The notes under the pieces were generated by a model. The model was not told the origin of the DNA. It saw only the letters and a list, made by a program, of their open reading frames with translations, and made no database searches. A stretch of 64,000 nucleotides of DNA from CAYYFX01 sp046330135 (GTDB taxonomy: Bacteria > ARS69): positions 124,001 to 188,000 of the forward strand of contig JAXLTI010000006.1 of assembly GCA_046330135.1 (NCBI GenBank), written 5' to 3'. Below are positions 27,954-36,053 of the stretch, one piece after another. The position numbers and the translations under genes are program-made. Each line of letters opens with the position of its first letter. Within the stretch, counting starts at the first letter, position 1.

Positions 27954-28189
27954 GGGCGCGCCTCGCAAGTCCGGCTGAGTCGAGGCGGCGCCGGGCATCG
28001 CCCTGCCTCATCTTTCGGCCCCTCCCGGCGGCCGTGCCCGTGCCCCGCGCCGGCCCCCGATAAGGGATGCTTGACTCAACTTCCCGGACCCCCGAGTCTG
28101 CGGAGGATCGAGCGGGCCGACACGCGACGATCGCCGACCTCGGCCGCCTCGGACGAACGAGACGAAGGGACAGCCTCGGGGAGGAGCTC

Positions 28190-29590
28190 ATGATCAAGTT
28201 CGCGCCCGGCAACCTGCGCGTTCCGAAGTGGAGCCGCCCGGTCTACATGGTGGCCGGCGGCTGCAGCGACTTCCGGAAGCGATACCCCGAGAAGAAGCTC
28301 GAAGAGCTCGCGATGATGGCCTTCCGCATGATGCTGGAGGAGAACGACCTCAAGAAGGACCCCCTCGACGTGAAGGGGCTCATCAACTTCTGCTCCTACG
28401 GCGAGTTCGCGGACCACTTCCAGGACCAGCTCCTGTGCGAGGCGAAGGTCCACGACTACCTGGGGCTCAACCTGCTGCCGAACGTGGGGGTCAAGACCGG
28501 CGGCGCCACCGGCGGCTCGGCGATGCTCGTGGGCGCCACCACGGTCGCGTCGGGCTACGCGGACTGCACGCTGGTGCTCGGTTGGGAGCGGATGGACGAG
28601 GTCAAGACCTGGACCGGCAACTACTACATCGCCAGCGCCGCGTGCAAGGACTTCGAGACGCGCCTCGCCCGCAACTACGCCAGCTACTACGCGCCGATGG
28701 CGCGACGCTTCCAGGAGATGTACGGCGTGGACGAGCGGGTGCGGGCGGCCATCGCGGTGAAGAACCGGTGGAACGCGTACCACTCTCCGTTCGCGCAGCA
28801 GCCCGGGAAGCACACGGTGGAGGAGGTGCTCGAAGGGGAGATCGTCTCGGATCCCCTGCGCTTCCTCGAGTGCTGCGCCATGAGCGTGGGCTCGGCGGCG
28901 GCGCTGCTCTGCTCCGAGGAGGTGGCGTACCAGCTGACGGATCACCCCGTGAAGCTCTTCATCTGCGGCGGCTCGGACACGTTGCGCACCGGCGACCGGC
29001 GCCCCATGCGCATCCCGCTCCTCCCGCACGAGACCGAGGCGGGCTATCGCTGGCTCTACGAGGAGATGGAGAAGCACGACGGTCGCTGGCCGGGCTTCGA
29101 GAGCTTCGGCGCCACGCGCTTCGCCGCGTCCATGGTCTACGGAATGGCCGGGATCCAGGATCCGCTGGAGGACCTCGACCTCGTCGAGACCCACGACGCG
29201 TTCACGATCTCCGATCTGCAGACCTACGGCGACGTGGGTCTCACGCTCTACGGGCGCGAGCAGGACTACGTCACGTCCGGGGAGTGCTACCTCGAGAACC
29301 CGGTGACCGGACAGCCGGGGAAGTGCCCCGCGAATCTCTCGGGCGGCCTCCTCGGCACGATGCACGCGGTCGGGGCCACGGGGATCTGGCAGTGCAACGA
29401 GGTCTTCTGGCAGCTGCAGAAGAAGTACGACCGGTTCCACGGCGATCCGAAGATCTGGGAGCGCTACGGCAAGAAGAAGCCCGCCGACTGGCGGAGCCTG
29501 CAGGTCGCGGACCCGCGTCGCGGTCTCGCGATCTCGCATGCCGGAGTGGGCAGCCACGTCACCTGCGCCGTGCTCGAACGAGCCTGGTAG
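28190..29590 (+). CDS. Thiolase-fold protein lacking the catalytic cysteine (possible retro-aldolase)
   Basis: This is a 466-residue member of the SCP-x/DitF branch of the thiolase superfamily. The block that should carry the nucleophilic Cys reads TGGATGGSAM, with Ala at the Cys position. The later motifs are also changed: ETHDAFTISDL in the HDAF region and SGGLLGTMHAVGATG, which replaces GHPxGATG. Cys-less members that work with a DUF35 protein, such as Ltp2 with ChsH2, are aldolases rather than thiolases. The next gene encodes exactly such a DUF35 partner. ATG 28190 has GGGAGGAG upstream. Substrate unknown; a CoA-linked C-C bond cleavage or formation is the best guess. Confidence 0.8.
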   Translation: MIKFAPGNLRVPKWSRPVYMVAGGCSDFRKRYPEKKLEELAMMAFRMMLEENDLKKDPLDVKGLINFCSYGEFADHFQDQLLCEAKVHDYLGLNLLPNVGVKTGGATGGSAMLVGATTVASGYADCTLVLGWERMDEVKTWTGNYYIASAACKDFETRLARNYASYYAPMARRFQEMYGVDERVRAAIAVKNRWNAYHSPFAQQPGKHTVEEVLEGEIVSDPLRFLECCAMSVGSAAALLCSEEVAYQLTDHPVKLFICGGSDTLRTGDRRPMRIPLLPHETEAGYRWLYEEMEKHDGRWPGFESFGATRFAASMVYGMAGIQDPLEDLDLVETHDAFTISDLQTYGDVGLTLYGREQDYVTSGECYLENPVTGQPGKCPANLSGGLLGTMHAVGATGIWQCNEVFWQLQKKYDRFHGDPKIWERYGKKKPADWRSLQVADPRRGLAISHAGVGSHVTCAVLERAW

Positions 29591-29602
29591 GGGGGAAACG
29601 AC

Positions 29603-30298
29603 ATGAAGGCGAAGGCGACGAGGGGAAAGGCCGGGATGGCGGGGAAGGCGAAGAGGAAGGCGAAGGCCATCCCGGTGAAAGCAGGCAAGACGAAGGCGGC
29701 GAAGGCGAAGGCCGGGCGCCGCCCCGCGAGCCGCGCCAAGGCGCCGGCGGAGAACGCGAAGGGGAAGCGCAACGCGCCGGCGTCCACGAGCGGCGGGGCG
29801 CGCCTCGTCACGAAGCCCTCGGAGATCGATCGCGTCGGCCGCGCGTGGGTTCTCCATTTTCCCCGCTTCGGGAAGGAAGGAGAGCACTTCCACACGTACG
29901 GGCAGCTCACGCCCTACTTCGAGGGGCTCACCAAGGGCAAGCTCCTGGGCACGCGGTGCGTGAATCCGAAGTGCCCGGTCAGCCACGGCCACGGCGAGCT
30001 GTGGCTGCCGCCGCGCGCGGACTGCCCGGATTGCCACCAACCGATGGAGTGGGGCGAGATCAGGAGCCCGTCGGGCTACATCTACACGTTCACGAAGGTG
30101 GAGCGCGGCGGGACCGGACTCGAGATCGAGACGCCGTACTACCAGATCGACGTGAAGATCCAGGGCGTGTGCACGATCGTGAAGAGCTGGCTCGTGGATC
30201 GAAGGCCCATCAAGATCGGCGACCGGGTGCGCGCGCGCTTCCGCACGGGACGCGACGCGACGCACACCTGCCTCGATCTCTCCTTCGAGCTGGAATAG
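29603..30298 (+). CDS. DUF35 zinc-ribbon/OB-fold protein with lysine-rich N-terminal tail
   Basis: This is a 231-residue protein. The first ~60 residues are almost only Lys, Ala, Gly and Arg, like a histone H1-type tail. Residues ~95-231 are a DUF35 protein: a zinc ribbon (RCVNPKC then CPDC) and an OB fold (GYIYTFTKVERG to IKIGDRVRARF). DUF35 proteins bind thiolase-fold partners and shape their acyl-CoA channel. It lies 12 bp after the Cys-less thiolase gene and is surely its partner. The basic tail is not part of the family and could bind nucleic acid, acidic lipid or an acidic protein face. Confidence 0.85.
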   Translation: MKAKATRGKAGMAGKAKRKAKAIPVKAGKTKAAKAKAGRRPASRAKAPAENAKGKRNAPASTSGGARLVTKPSEIDRVGRAWVLHFPRFGKEGEHFHTYGQLTPYFEGLTKGKLLGTRCVNPKCPVSHGHGELWLPPRADCPDCHQPMEWGEIRSPSGYIYTFTKVERGGTGLEIETPYYQIDVKIQGVCTIVKSWLVDRRPIKIGDRVRARFRTGRDATHTCLDLSFELE

Positions 30299-30331
30299 GC
30301 GGGTTTCAAGGCCGCCCCGCGTGCGGACGAT

Positions 30332-30354
30332 ACCTCCCGAAACCCTCGGGAGGT
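30332..30354 (+). promoter_or_regulatory. Hairpin that sequesters the ribosome-binding site of the downstream lipoprotein
   Basis: A perfect 9-bp inverted repeat (ACCTCCCGA at 30332-30340, TCGGGAGGT at 30346-30354) has a 5-base loop. The GGGAGG Shine-Dalgarno of the gene at 30362 lies entirely in the 3' arm. There is no T-tract, so it is not an intrinsic terminator. Confidence 0.55.
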
Positions 30355-30361
30355 GGTCGTC

Positions 30362-31000
30362 ATGCGTACGCCATGGAGTGTCCGTCTCGCCTGCCTGCTC
30401 GTTCTCGCCGCGTCGCTCGCGACCGGCTGCTCGTCATCCAAGATCCTCATTCCGCCGCGCGTCGATCTCGCGCGCTACGGCACGATCGGCATGATCGAGT
30501 TCACGTCGAGCGCGCCGGGCGATCTCGGGCAGCAGGCGAGCCGGGAATTCCTCGGCGCGGTCCAGAAGGCGCAGCCGGGGACTCCGGTCCTGGAGCTGGG
30601 CGACCAGACCCGTCTCCTCGGAGAGCTTCGCGCGGGCGCCATCGACCCGGAGACGATCCGCACCCTCGGCGCGAAGTACCGGGTGGACGCCATCGTCGTG
30701 GGAGTGCTGGGGGCGCAGGAAGTGAAGCCCCACCTCTCCGTGGGATCCTCGGTGCAGTCGCTCAGCGCGTCGGCCGTGCTGCAGGGCGCATTGGACGCTC
30801 GCCTCTTCGACGCGCGCTCCGGCGCCACGGTGTGGTCCGCGGCGGCGCGTGCGGAGGAGCCGCTCGCCCGCGTCGACGTGACCGGCGGCGGTCTCGCCGG
30901 TCTCGGCGCGAGCGATCCGGATGCGGCGAAGTCGCGCCTGGTCCGGGGCCTCGTGGCGCGCGCCACCGAGGACTTCTGGCCGCACTGGGAGCGTCAGTAG
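30362..31000 (+). CDS. Lipoprotein, possibly of the CsgG/LpoB/TolB-N fold group
   Basis: This is a 212-residue lipoprotein with lipobox LATGC. The mature part has a strand IGMIEFTSS, a helix QQASREFLGAVQKA and a VDAIVVGVLGAQEV to LDARLFDARSGATVWSAAA pattern. That arrangement is typical of the alpha/beta fold shared by CsgG, LpoB and TolB-N periplasmic proteins. ATG 30362 is chosen over GTG 30353 because the GGGAGG site is then correctly spaced. The ribosome-binding site is buried in a hairpin. The specific role is unknown. Confidence 0.65.
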   Translation: MRTPWSVRLACLLVLAASLATGCSSSKILIPPRVDLARYGTIGMIEFTSSAPGDLGQQASREFLGAVQKAQPGTPVLELGDQTRLLGELRAGAIDPETIRTLGAKYRVDAIVVGVLGAQEVKPHLSVGSSVQSLSASAVLQGALDARLFDARSGATVWSAAARAEEPLARVDVTGGGLAGLGASDPDAAKSRLVRGLVARATEDFWPHWERQ

Positions 31001-31033
31001 GGTTCGCCCCGGCTTCCGCTCGGCGCACGCCGC

Positions 31034-31954
31034 TCAGCGCATGCACCAGTGCCGGGCGCCCTGCTCCGTCAGGAACGCCTCGGCGCGCTCGCCCTTCAGC
31101 AGGGACATGGTCGCGAGCAGGCCGGCCTCCGTGCAGTTCGCGGCGAGCACCGTGACCGACCGCGGCGCGCCCAGGACCGGCCATCCCGTGCGCGGGTTCA
31201 GCACGTGGGAGTAGCGCACGCCGTCTCTCAGCAAGAAGCGGTTCGCGTCCCCGCTCGTGGCCAGCGCGCCTTGCGCGAGGTCGATCTCCCGGGCGATCCC
31301 CGCGGCGGCGTCCACGCTCTCGACGCCCACGCGCCAAGCGCGCTCGTCCCGTCGCGGCCCTGAGACCGTCAGGTCGCCGCCGAAGTTGACGAGCACCGCC
31401 ACCTTCGTGTGCGTCCGGAGAATCCCCAGCGTGCGATCGACCGCGTACTCCTTGCCGATCCCGCCGAGGTCGATCTCCATGCCCTGCGGGAGCGTCAGCA
31501 CCGGCGACTCCCAGCGGACCTTCTCCCAGCCGATGAAGGGCAGCAGCTCCGCGACGCGGTCCTCGCTCGGCACGCGGTCGCTGCCGTCGAAGCGCCAGGC
31601 GCGGCGAAGGACGCCGGAGGTGACGTCGAACATGCCGTCGCTCATGGCGTGGCACTCGGCGGCGAAATCGAGGAGCCGCGCGGTCTCGTCGTCCACTTCC
31701 ACCGGTTGGCCCGCGCCGTGGTTGATGCGGTGGACGATGCCGTCGTCACGGTACCGGCTGAACTTGGCCTCGATGCGCCAGGCTTCCTCCGCCGCGCGGT
31801 CGAGGAGCGCTCGGGCGAGGCGAGAGCTGGGATCGTCGACGAGGACCTCGCACGGGCTCGCCATCGCGACGAACGCGCCCTTCCACCCGTCCTCGGTCTT
31901 CGTGAGGGTGGTGGCGCGCCGGATCGCTGCGGGCGAGGCGGACTCGTGGGCCAT
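31034..31954 (-). CDS. apbE: FAD:protein FMN transferase (ApbE) without a visible signal peptide
   Basis: This is a 306-residue ApbE-family enzyme, which attaches FMN to a Thr/Ser of exported redox proteins. Family blocks are MSDGMFDVTSGVLRRAWRF, EIDLGGIGKEYAVD, NFGGDLTVSG, ATSGDANRF and YSHVLNPRTGWP. Most ApbE proteins are exported, yet no signal peptide or lipobox precedes the domain here and no better upstream start exists in frame. It is the last gene of a four-gene minus-strand operon, five bases after the DUF3570 gene. No FMN-acceptor motif (D-G-x-S/T-G-A-T) was found in the neighbours. Confidence 0.9.
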   Translation of the reverse strand: MAHESASPAAIRRATTLTKTEDGWKGAFVAMASPCEVLVDDPSSRLARALLDRAAEEAWRIEAKFSRYRDDGIVHRINHGAGQPVEVDDETARLLDFAAECHAMSDGMFDVTSGVLRRAWRFDGSDRVPSEDRVAELLPFIGWEKVRWESPVLTLPQGMEIDLGGIGKEYAVDRTLGILRTHTKVAVLVNFGGDLTVSGPRRDERAWRVGVESVDAAAGIAREIDLAQGALATSGDANRFLLRDGVRYSHVLNPRTGWPVLGAPRSVTVLAANCTEAGLLATMSLLKGERAEAFLTEQGARHWCMR

Positions 31955-31959
31955 GGCGG

Positions 31960-33291
31960 TCAGAACTGGAAGGAGTAGCTCACCTGGGAGATCACCGCGG
32001 TCACTTTCGGGAACAGATCCACGGTCTGCTGCGACCCGACGGCGTCCGCAGGATGGCCGTTCCCCGTTTGCACGTAGTAACCGAGGCGGATTCCCAGCAC
32101 CGGACCCGCGCTCAGACGGTACGAGTACTTGAGCGCCTCGGTCCAGGCGTCGAACTCCCCGAGGCGGTTGTCGGACGTGGCGTACGCCGGAAGGGGCGCA
32201 CCCTCCACGAGGCCGTGGACGTAGAAGTCCGCGGCGGTCTGGTGGTAGAAGCGCACCTGGGGCTCGAAGGAGTTCCGGTCGTTGAGCTCCAGGGACCAGT
32301 GCCCGTCCCACGTCTTCGAGCGGATGCCCCAATCGTCCCACATGTAGCGGTAGGACACGTCCATCACGTGGCGACCGAAGGCGTGCTTCGCCTCCCCGTA
32401 GACGGCCTGCTTCAGCCGGTGGTCGGGCCGGCTCTCGTAGAGATAGTCCACGGGATCGCCGGGGAGAGCGGCGTTCGGGCCCTGGATCACGGCCACGAGC
32501 TTGTAGGGGTCCGTCTCGTACCCGCTCGAGGCGCTCAGCGAGTAGTTGACCTGCATCAAGGTGGAGCGGTTGATCACCTGCGTGAGGCCCACGAGGACGT
32601 CTCCGACCTTCTTCAGCTTTCCGCTGCCGCCTCCACCGTCCCCTTCGCCCTCCCCGCTGCTGGGCGGCGGCGACGTCGGCATCGAGGACAGGGCCACCGG
32701 CGCGCCGCCCACGGGGCGCACGTCGTCGAGGGAGCCCGACAGCCCGAGCGCCAGCGTGGTGTTCTTCTGGAAGAAGTCCCGCGAGAAGTTGCCGTGCGCT
32801 CCGAACGAGATGTAGTCGTGCTCGAAGGACGCCGTGGCCCCCACCGTTCCCTTCGTGAGGTCGTCGATGGGCCACTCGATGTCGCCTCCGCCCTCGAAGC
32901 GCTTGTCGTGGAAGGTGGGATCGATCGGCGTCTGACCCGGCCCGACGACGAGGTTCGACGACGTGGTGGTCGAGCCTCCGCCCGACGCTCCCGTCGTCGT
33001 CTGGTAGCGCGTGAACGTCTGCGAGAGGCGCGACGCCGGCACGCCGATCGGCGAGGCCCCGGTCAGCGCGTCGAACGCGACATGCAGGCGAAGAACCTGG
33101 TCGTTGGGCAGCTCCGTGCGGAACTCGCCGCGGGTCTCCCAGGCGGTCACGCGGCCGGGCTCGGTGTAGTAGAGGGTGGACGTGTCCGCATCCGTGGCGC
33201 GCGCCGGCCCCGGCGCAGCCATTCCGAGCAAGGCGACCGTGGCGGCCACCAAGCGGGCGCGCAGGGCGCCGCGGGCTCGACTCAGTTGCAC
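31960..33291 (-). CDS. DUF3570 outer-membrane beta-barrel protein
   Basis: This is a 443-residue protein with a signal peptide (LVAATVALLGMAAPGPARA) and a body of alternating amphipathic strands ending in the aromatic VSYSFQF, the usual C-terminal signal for outer-membrane barrel assembly. The length and the DUF4266 neighbour fit DUF3570. GTG 33291 is chosen because GGAGG lies seven bases before it; GTG 33297 is also possible. It overlaps the DUF4266 gene by 10 bp. Its cargo is unknown; a barrel beside a flavinylating enzyme and a thioredoxin suggests an outer-membrane redox or metal-transfer unit. Confidence 0.8.
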   Translation of the reverse strand: MQLSRARGALRARLVAATVALLGMAAPGPARATDADTSTLYYTEPGRVTAWETRGEFRTELPNDQVLRLHVAFDALTGASPIGVPASRLSQTFTRYQTTTGASGGGSTTTSSNLVVGPGQTPIDPTFHDKRFEGGGDIEWPIDDLTKGTVGATASFEHDYISFGAHGNFSRDFFQKNTTLALGLSGSLDDVRPVGGAPVALSSMPTSPPPSSGEGEGDGGGGSGKLKKVGDVLVGLTQVINRSTLMQVNYSLSASSGYETDPYKLVAVIQGPNAALPGDPVDYLYESRPDHRLKQAVYGEAKHAFGRHVMDVSYRYMWDDWGIRSKTWDGHWSLELNDRNSFEPQVRFYHQTAADFYVHGLVEGAPLPAYATSDNRLGEFDAWTEALKYSYRLSAGPVLGIRLGYYVQTGNGHPADAVGSQQTVDLFPKVTAVISQVSYSFQF

Positions 33292-33527
33292 CCGCACCCT
33301 CCGCCGCCGAAGCCCCGCCCGCCGCTGGACGCTTCCTTGCTGAAGTAGATGTGGTCGTCGATGGCGGCTTCCGTGGGGTTCGCGTTCATCTGCATCTTCG
33401 GCCACGCGAGCTGGTCCCGCTCCCAGGGCTTCACGCCGAGCGTGGCGCAGCCGGACTGCAGCGCCATCCACGCGAGGAGTGCGCCGACCTCGAGGCAACG
33501 CAGCGCGGCCATCGCCGGGCTTCTCAT
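33282..33527 (-). CDS. DUF4266 small lipoprotein with C-terminal GCGCN
   Basis: This is an 81-residue lipoprotein (lipobox LQSGC). The mature peptide has the conserved VKPWERDQLAWPKM and HIYFSKEASSGG segments and ends GGGGCGCN, a Gly/Cys tail that could bind metal or be modified. The start overlaps the thioredoxin-like gene (ATGA) and the end overlaps the DUF3570 gene, so all are translationally coupled. The family is recognised by its tail and by the neighbours; its function is not known to me. Confidence 0.85.
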   Translation of the reverse strand: MRSPAMAALRCLEVGALLAWMALQSGCATLGVKPWERDQLAWPKMQMNANPTEAAIDDHIYFSKEASSGGRGFGGGGCGCN

Positions 33528-34075
33528 GGCGTCTTCACTCCTTCCTTCAAGAGACCGCGGATCTGGTCTTCCAGCGCGGGGATGTCGTCCTCGCGGAATC
33601 CCACGTGGGCCGAGCGACGCTTCCCGTCGCGATCGATCAGGAAGGATGACGGCATGCCCTTGAGATCGTACTGCCGCGCCAGCTTCCCCTCCGGGTCGTA
33701 CACGATACGGAAACCCGGGGAGTGCTTCTCCAGGAAGCCATCGGCGAGTTTCCGCTCGCGGTCCACGTTCACGCCGATGACCACGAGACCTTGCTCGCCG
33801 AAGCGGCTCTGGATCTGGGAGAGCCAGGGGAAGGACTTGGCGCAGGGGCCGCACCACGAGGCCCAGAAGTCGAGGTAGACGACCTTCCCGTGCAGCGAGT
33901 CCAGGTCCAGAAGCGGGGCGACGGCGGCCCTCGCAGAGTCCGGCGGAGCGGCTGCAGCGCTCGCCGCCGCCGGCTCCGGTGAGGAGGTTCCTTCGGCGAA
34001 CGCGTTTGCGGATACGAGCGAGCCGGCCAGCGGAGCGGCCGACAAGAGCCAGAACAAGGTCCAGAGCCTAGCCAT
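33524..34075 (-). CDS. Periplasmic thioredoxin-like protein (TlpA/ResA type)
   Basis: This is a 183-residue exported thioredoxin: signal peptide to ~28, an Ala-rich spacer, then FWASWCGPC (Cys75, Cys78) and the cis-Pro loop GMPSSFLIDRDG. ResA-type proteins reduce disulfides in cytochrome or metal-site maturation outside the cytoplasm. Here the likely client is the Cys-ended DUF4266 lipoprotein encoded immediately downstream. It is the first gene of the four-gene operon. ATG 34075 places the signal peptide first; a longer frame to 34141 has no signal at its start. Confidence 0.88.
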   Translation of the reverse strand: MARLWTLFWLLSAAPLAGSLVSANAFAEGTSSPEPAAASAAAAPPDSARAAVAPLLDLDSLHGKVVYLDFWASWCGPCAKSFPWLSQIQSRFGEQGLVVIGVNVDRERKLADGFLEKHSPGFRIVYDPEGKLARQYDLKGMPSSFLIDRDGKRRSAHVGFREDDIPALEDQIRGLLKEGVKTP

Positions 34076-34350
34076 GACCCGGCGACGTCTCCGTTCGGGA
34101 ATGCCGATCCGAGGAGGATATGCGGGGGCTTCGACCACCATACCAGGGCTGTTCCTGGGGGAACAGGCCGGGTCCCGGTACTTACGCAGCTAACGCCGCG
34201 GCGCGGCGGAAGTTCCGGGGAAACCGCTCCGCCGCCGGGGCGAGGCCGGCGGAGGAGCCGGAGGGGGGCGCGGCGGGGCGGGACGCGCCAGGCGGGTCGA
34301 ACCGCCGCGCGATCCGGCGCTCGATCCCGCCGCGCCGGAAGCGTCGAGCG

Positions 34351-35208
34351 TCAGCCGAAGCGGCCGGTGATGTAGTCCTCGGTGAGACGCTCGCCGGGGT
34401 TCGTGAAGATCTTCGCGGTCCGGTCGACCTCGACGAGCCGTCCCATCATCAGGAAGGCCGTGCTGTCCGAGACGCGCGCGGCCTGCTGCATGTTGTGGGT
34501 CACGATCACGATCGTGTACAGCTCCTTGAGCTGGTGGATCAGCTCCTCGATCTTCTGCGTCGCGATCGGGTCGAGCGCCGACGCCGGCTCGTCCATCAGG
34601 AGCACCTCGGGCTCCACCGCGAGCGCCCGCGCGATGCACAGCCGCTGCTGTTGTCCGCCCGAGAGACCGAGCGCGGACCCGTGCAGGCGGTCCTTCACCT
34701 CGTCCCAGAGCGCCGCCTGGCGGAGCGCCTTCTCCACGCGATCGGGAAGCTCGGAGCGCTTGCCGATGCCGTTGATCCGCAGCCCGTAGGCGACGTTGTC
34801 GAAGACGGACTTGGGGAAGGGATTCGACTTCTGGAAGACGAGCCCCACGCGCAGCCGCAGCGCGACGACGTTCGTGGCCTCCGTGTTGACGTCGTTGCCG
34901 TCGAGCAGGATCTGGCCGCCCACGCGGGCGTCGGGAATCAGATCGTTCATCCGGTTCAGGCAGCGCAGGAACGTGGACTTGCCGCAGCCCGACGGGCCGA
35001 TCAGCGCGGTCACCGAGCGATCCTGCATCGCGAGCGAGATCCCGTGCAGGACCTGCGTGGTGCCGTAGACGACGGTGACGTCGCGCGCCTCGACGCGGAT
35101 CGGGTGATCGTCGGCCGGCGTCGACGCCTTCTTCACGGGGATCGGGGCAGGCACGGTCACGTCGGTGCTCCGGGTTGCGCCGATTCCGGCGACCTCGATC
35201 TTGCTCAT
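34351..35208 (-). CDS. pstB: Phosphate ABC transporter ATP-binding protein
   Basis: This is a 285-residue ATPase with Walker A GPSGCGKST, signature LSGGQQQR, Walker B LLMDEPASALDP and the switch His in VTHNMQQ. The PstB-specific blocks NRMNDLIP and FQKSNPFPKS are present. The N-terminus has ~35 extra residues before the domain. ATG overlaps the pstA stop (ATGA). The phoU gene that often follows is absent; the next gene in this direction is the unrelated thioredoxin-like operon. Confidence 0.97.
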   Translation of the reverse strand: MSKIEVAGIGATRSTDVTVPAPIPVKKASTPADDHPIRVEARDVTVVYGTTQVLHGISLAMQDRSVTALIGPSGCGKSTFLRCLNRMNDLIPDARVGGQILLDGNDVNTEATNVVALRLRVGLVFQKSNPFPKSVFDNVAYGLRINGIGKRSELPDRVEKALRQAALWDEVKDRLHGSALGLSGGQQQRLCIARALAVEPEVLLMDEPASALDPIATQKIEELIHQLKELYTIVIVTHNMQQAARVSDSTAFLMMGRLVEVDRTAKIFTNPGERLTEDYITGRFG

Positions 35209-36053
35209 CCGCGGTGCATTCTCTCGAGACGAGCCGTGGCGGCGCGGGCGAGGAGCGAGATGGTGAGAACGACGGCCACGAGCACGAAGGCCCCGGCCCA
35301 GGCTTGTCGGTGCCAGTCATCGTACGGCGACACGGCGTAGGCGAACAGCTGCACGGTGAGCGAGGCGATCGGCTGGGTGAGGTTGGTCGACCAGAACGCG
35401 TTGTTGAACGCGGTGAAGAGGAGCGGCGCCGTCTCCCCGGCCACGCGGGCCAGCGCCAGGAGAACCCCCGTGACGATCCCGGGCAGGGCGGCCGGCAGGA
35501 CCACGGTGAACGCCGCGCGCGCACGAGAGGCGCCGAGCGCCAGGGCGCCCTCGCGGAGGGTCCCCGGCACCAGGCGCAGCAGCTCCTCCGTGGTGCGGAC
35601 GATGATGGGGATCATCATCATGCCCAGCGCGAGCCCGCCGGCCAGCGCGGAGAAGCGCCGGAACGGCAGGACCGCGACGCTGTACGCGAAGATGCCCATC
35701 ACGATCGAGGGCACGCCGTTGAGAACGTCGGCCGCGAAGCGCACGGCGGCGGCGAAAGGAGTCCCGCCGAACTCCGCGAGGTAGAGCCCGGCGCCGATGC
35801 CGGTCGGCACCGCCAGGAGCGCGGCGAGCCCCACGAGGATCAGCGTGCCCACGATCGCGTTGGCCATGCCGCCGCCGGTCTCGCCCACGGGCTTCGGCAT
35901 CGCGGTGAAGAAGCTCCAGTTGAGCGAGGTGATGCCCTGCCCGATCACGTAGAACAGGACCATCACCAGCGGCACGAGCGCCAGGAGCACGGACCCCGCG
36001 CAGAAGGTCACCGCGATCCGCGAGACGATGCGACGGCGCCGGAAGTTGCTCAC
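35205..36053 (-). CDS. pstA: Phosphate ABC transporter permease PstA
   Basis: This is a 282-residue inner-membrane permease with six hydrophobic segments and the EAA-type cytoplasmic loop (LREGALALGASRARAAFTVVLPAALPGI). GTG 36053 overlaps the pstC stop, and the pstA stop overlaps the pstB start, so the three genes are coupled. With PstC it forms the membrane channel of the high-affinity phosphate importer. Confidence 0.95.
   Translation of the reverse strand: MSNFRRRRIVSRIAVTFCAGSVLLALVPLVMVLFYVIGQGITSLNWSFFTAMPKPVGETGGGMANAIVGTLILVGLAALLAVPTGIGAGLYLAEFGGTPFAAAVRFAADVLNGVPSIVMGIFAYSVAVLPFRRFSALAGGLALGMMMIPIIVRTTEELLRLVPGTLREGALALGASRARAAFTVVLPAALPGIVTGVLLALARVAGETAPLLFTAFNNAFWSTNLTQPIASLTVQLFAYAVSPYDDWHRQAWAGAFVLVAVVLTISLLARAATARLERMHRG

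Noticed and set aside
34149..34200. Hairpin and a 16S-rRNA-like GCAGCTAACGC string before the thioredoxin operon
   Set aside because: Only 11 bases match rRNA and flanks do not; the CTGTTCC/GGAACAG hairpin has no T-tract and no link to a gene start. Chance is enough.
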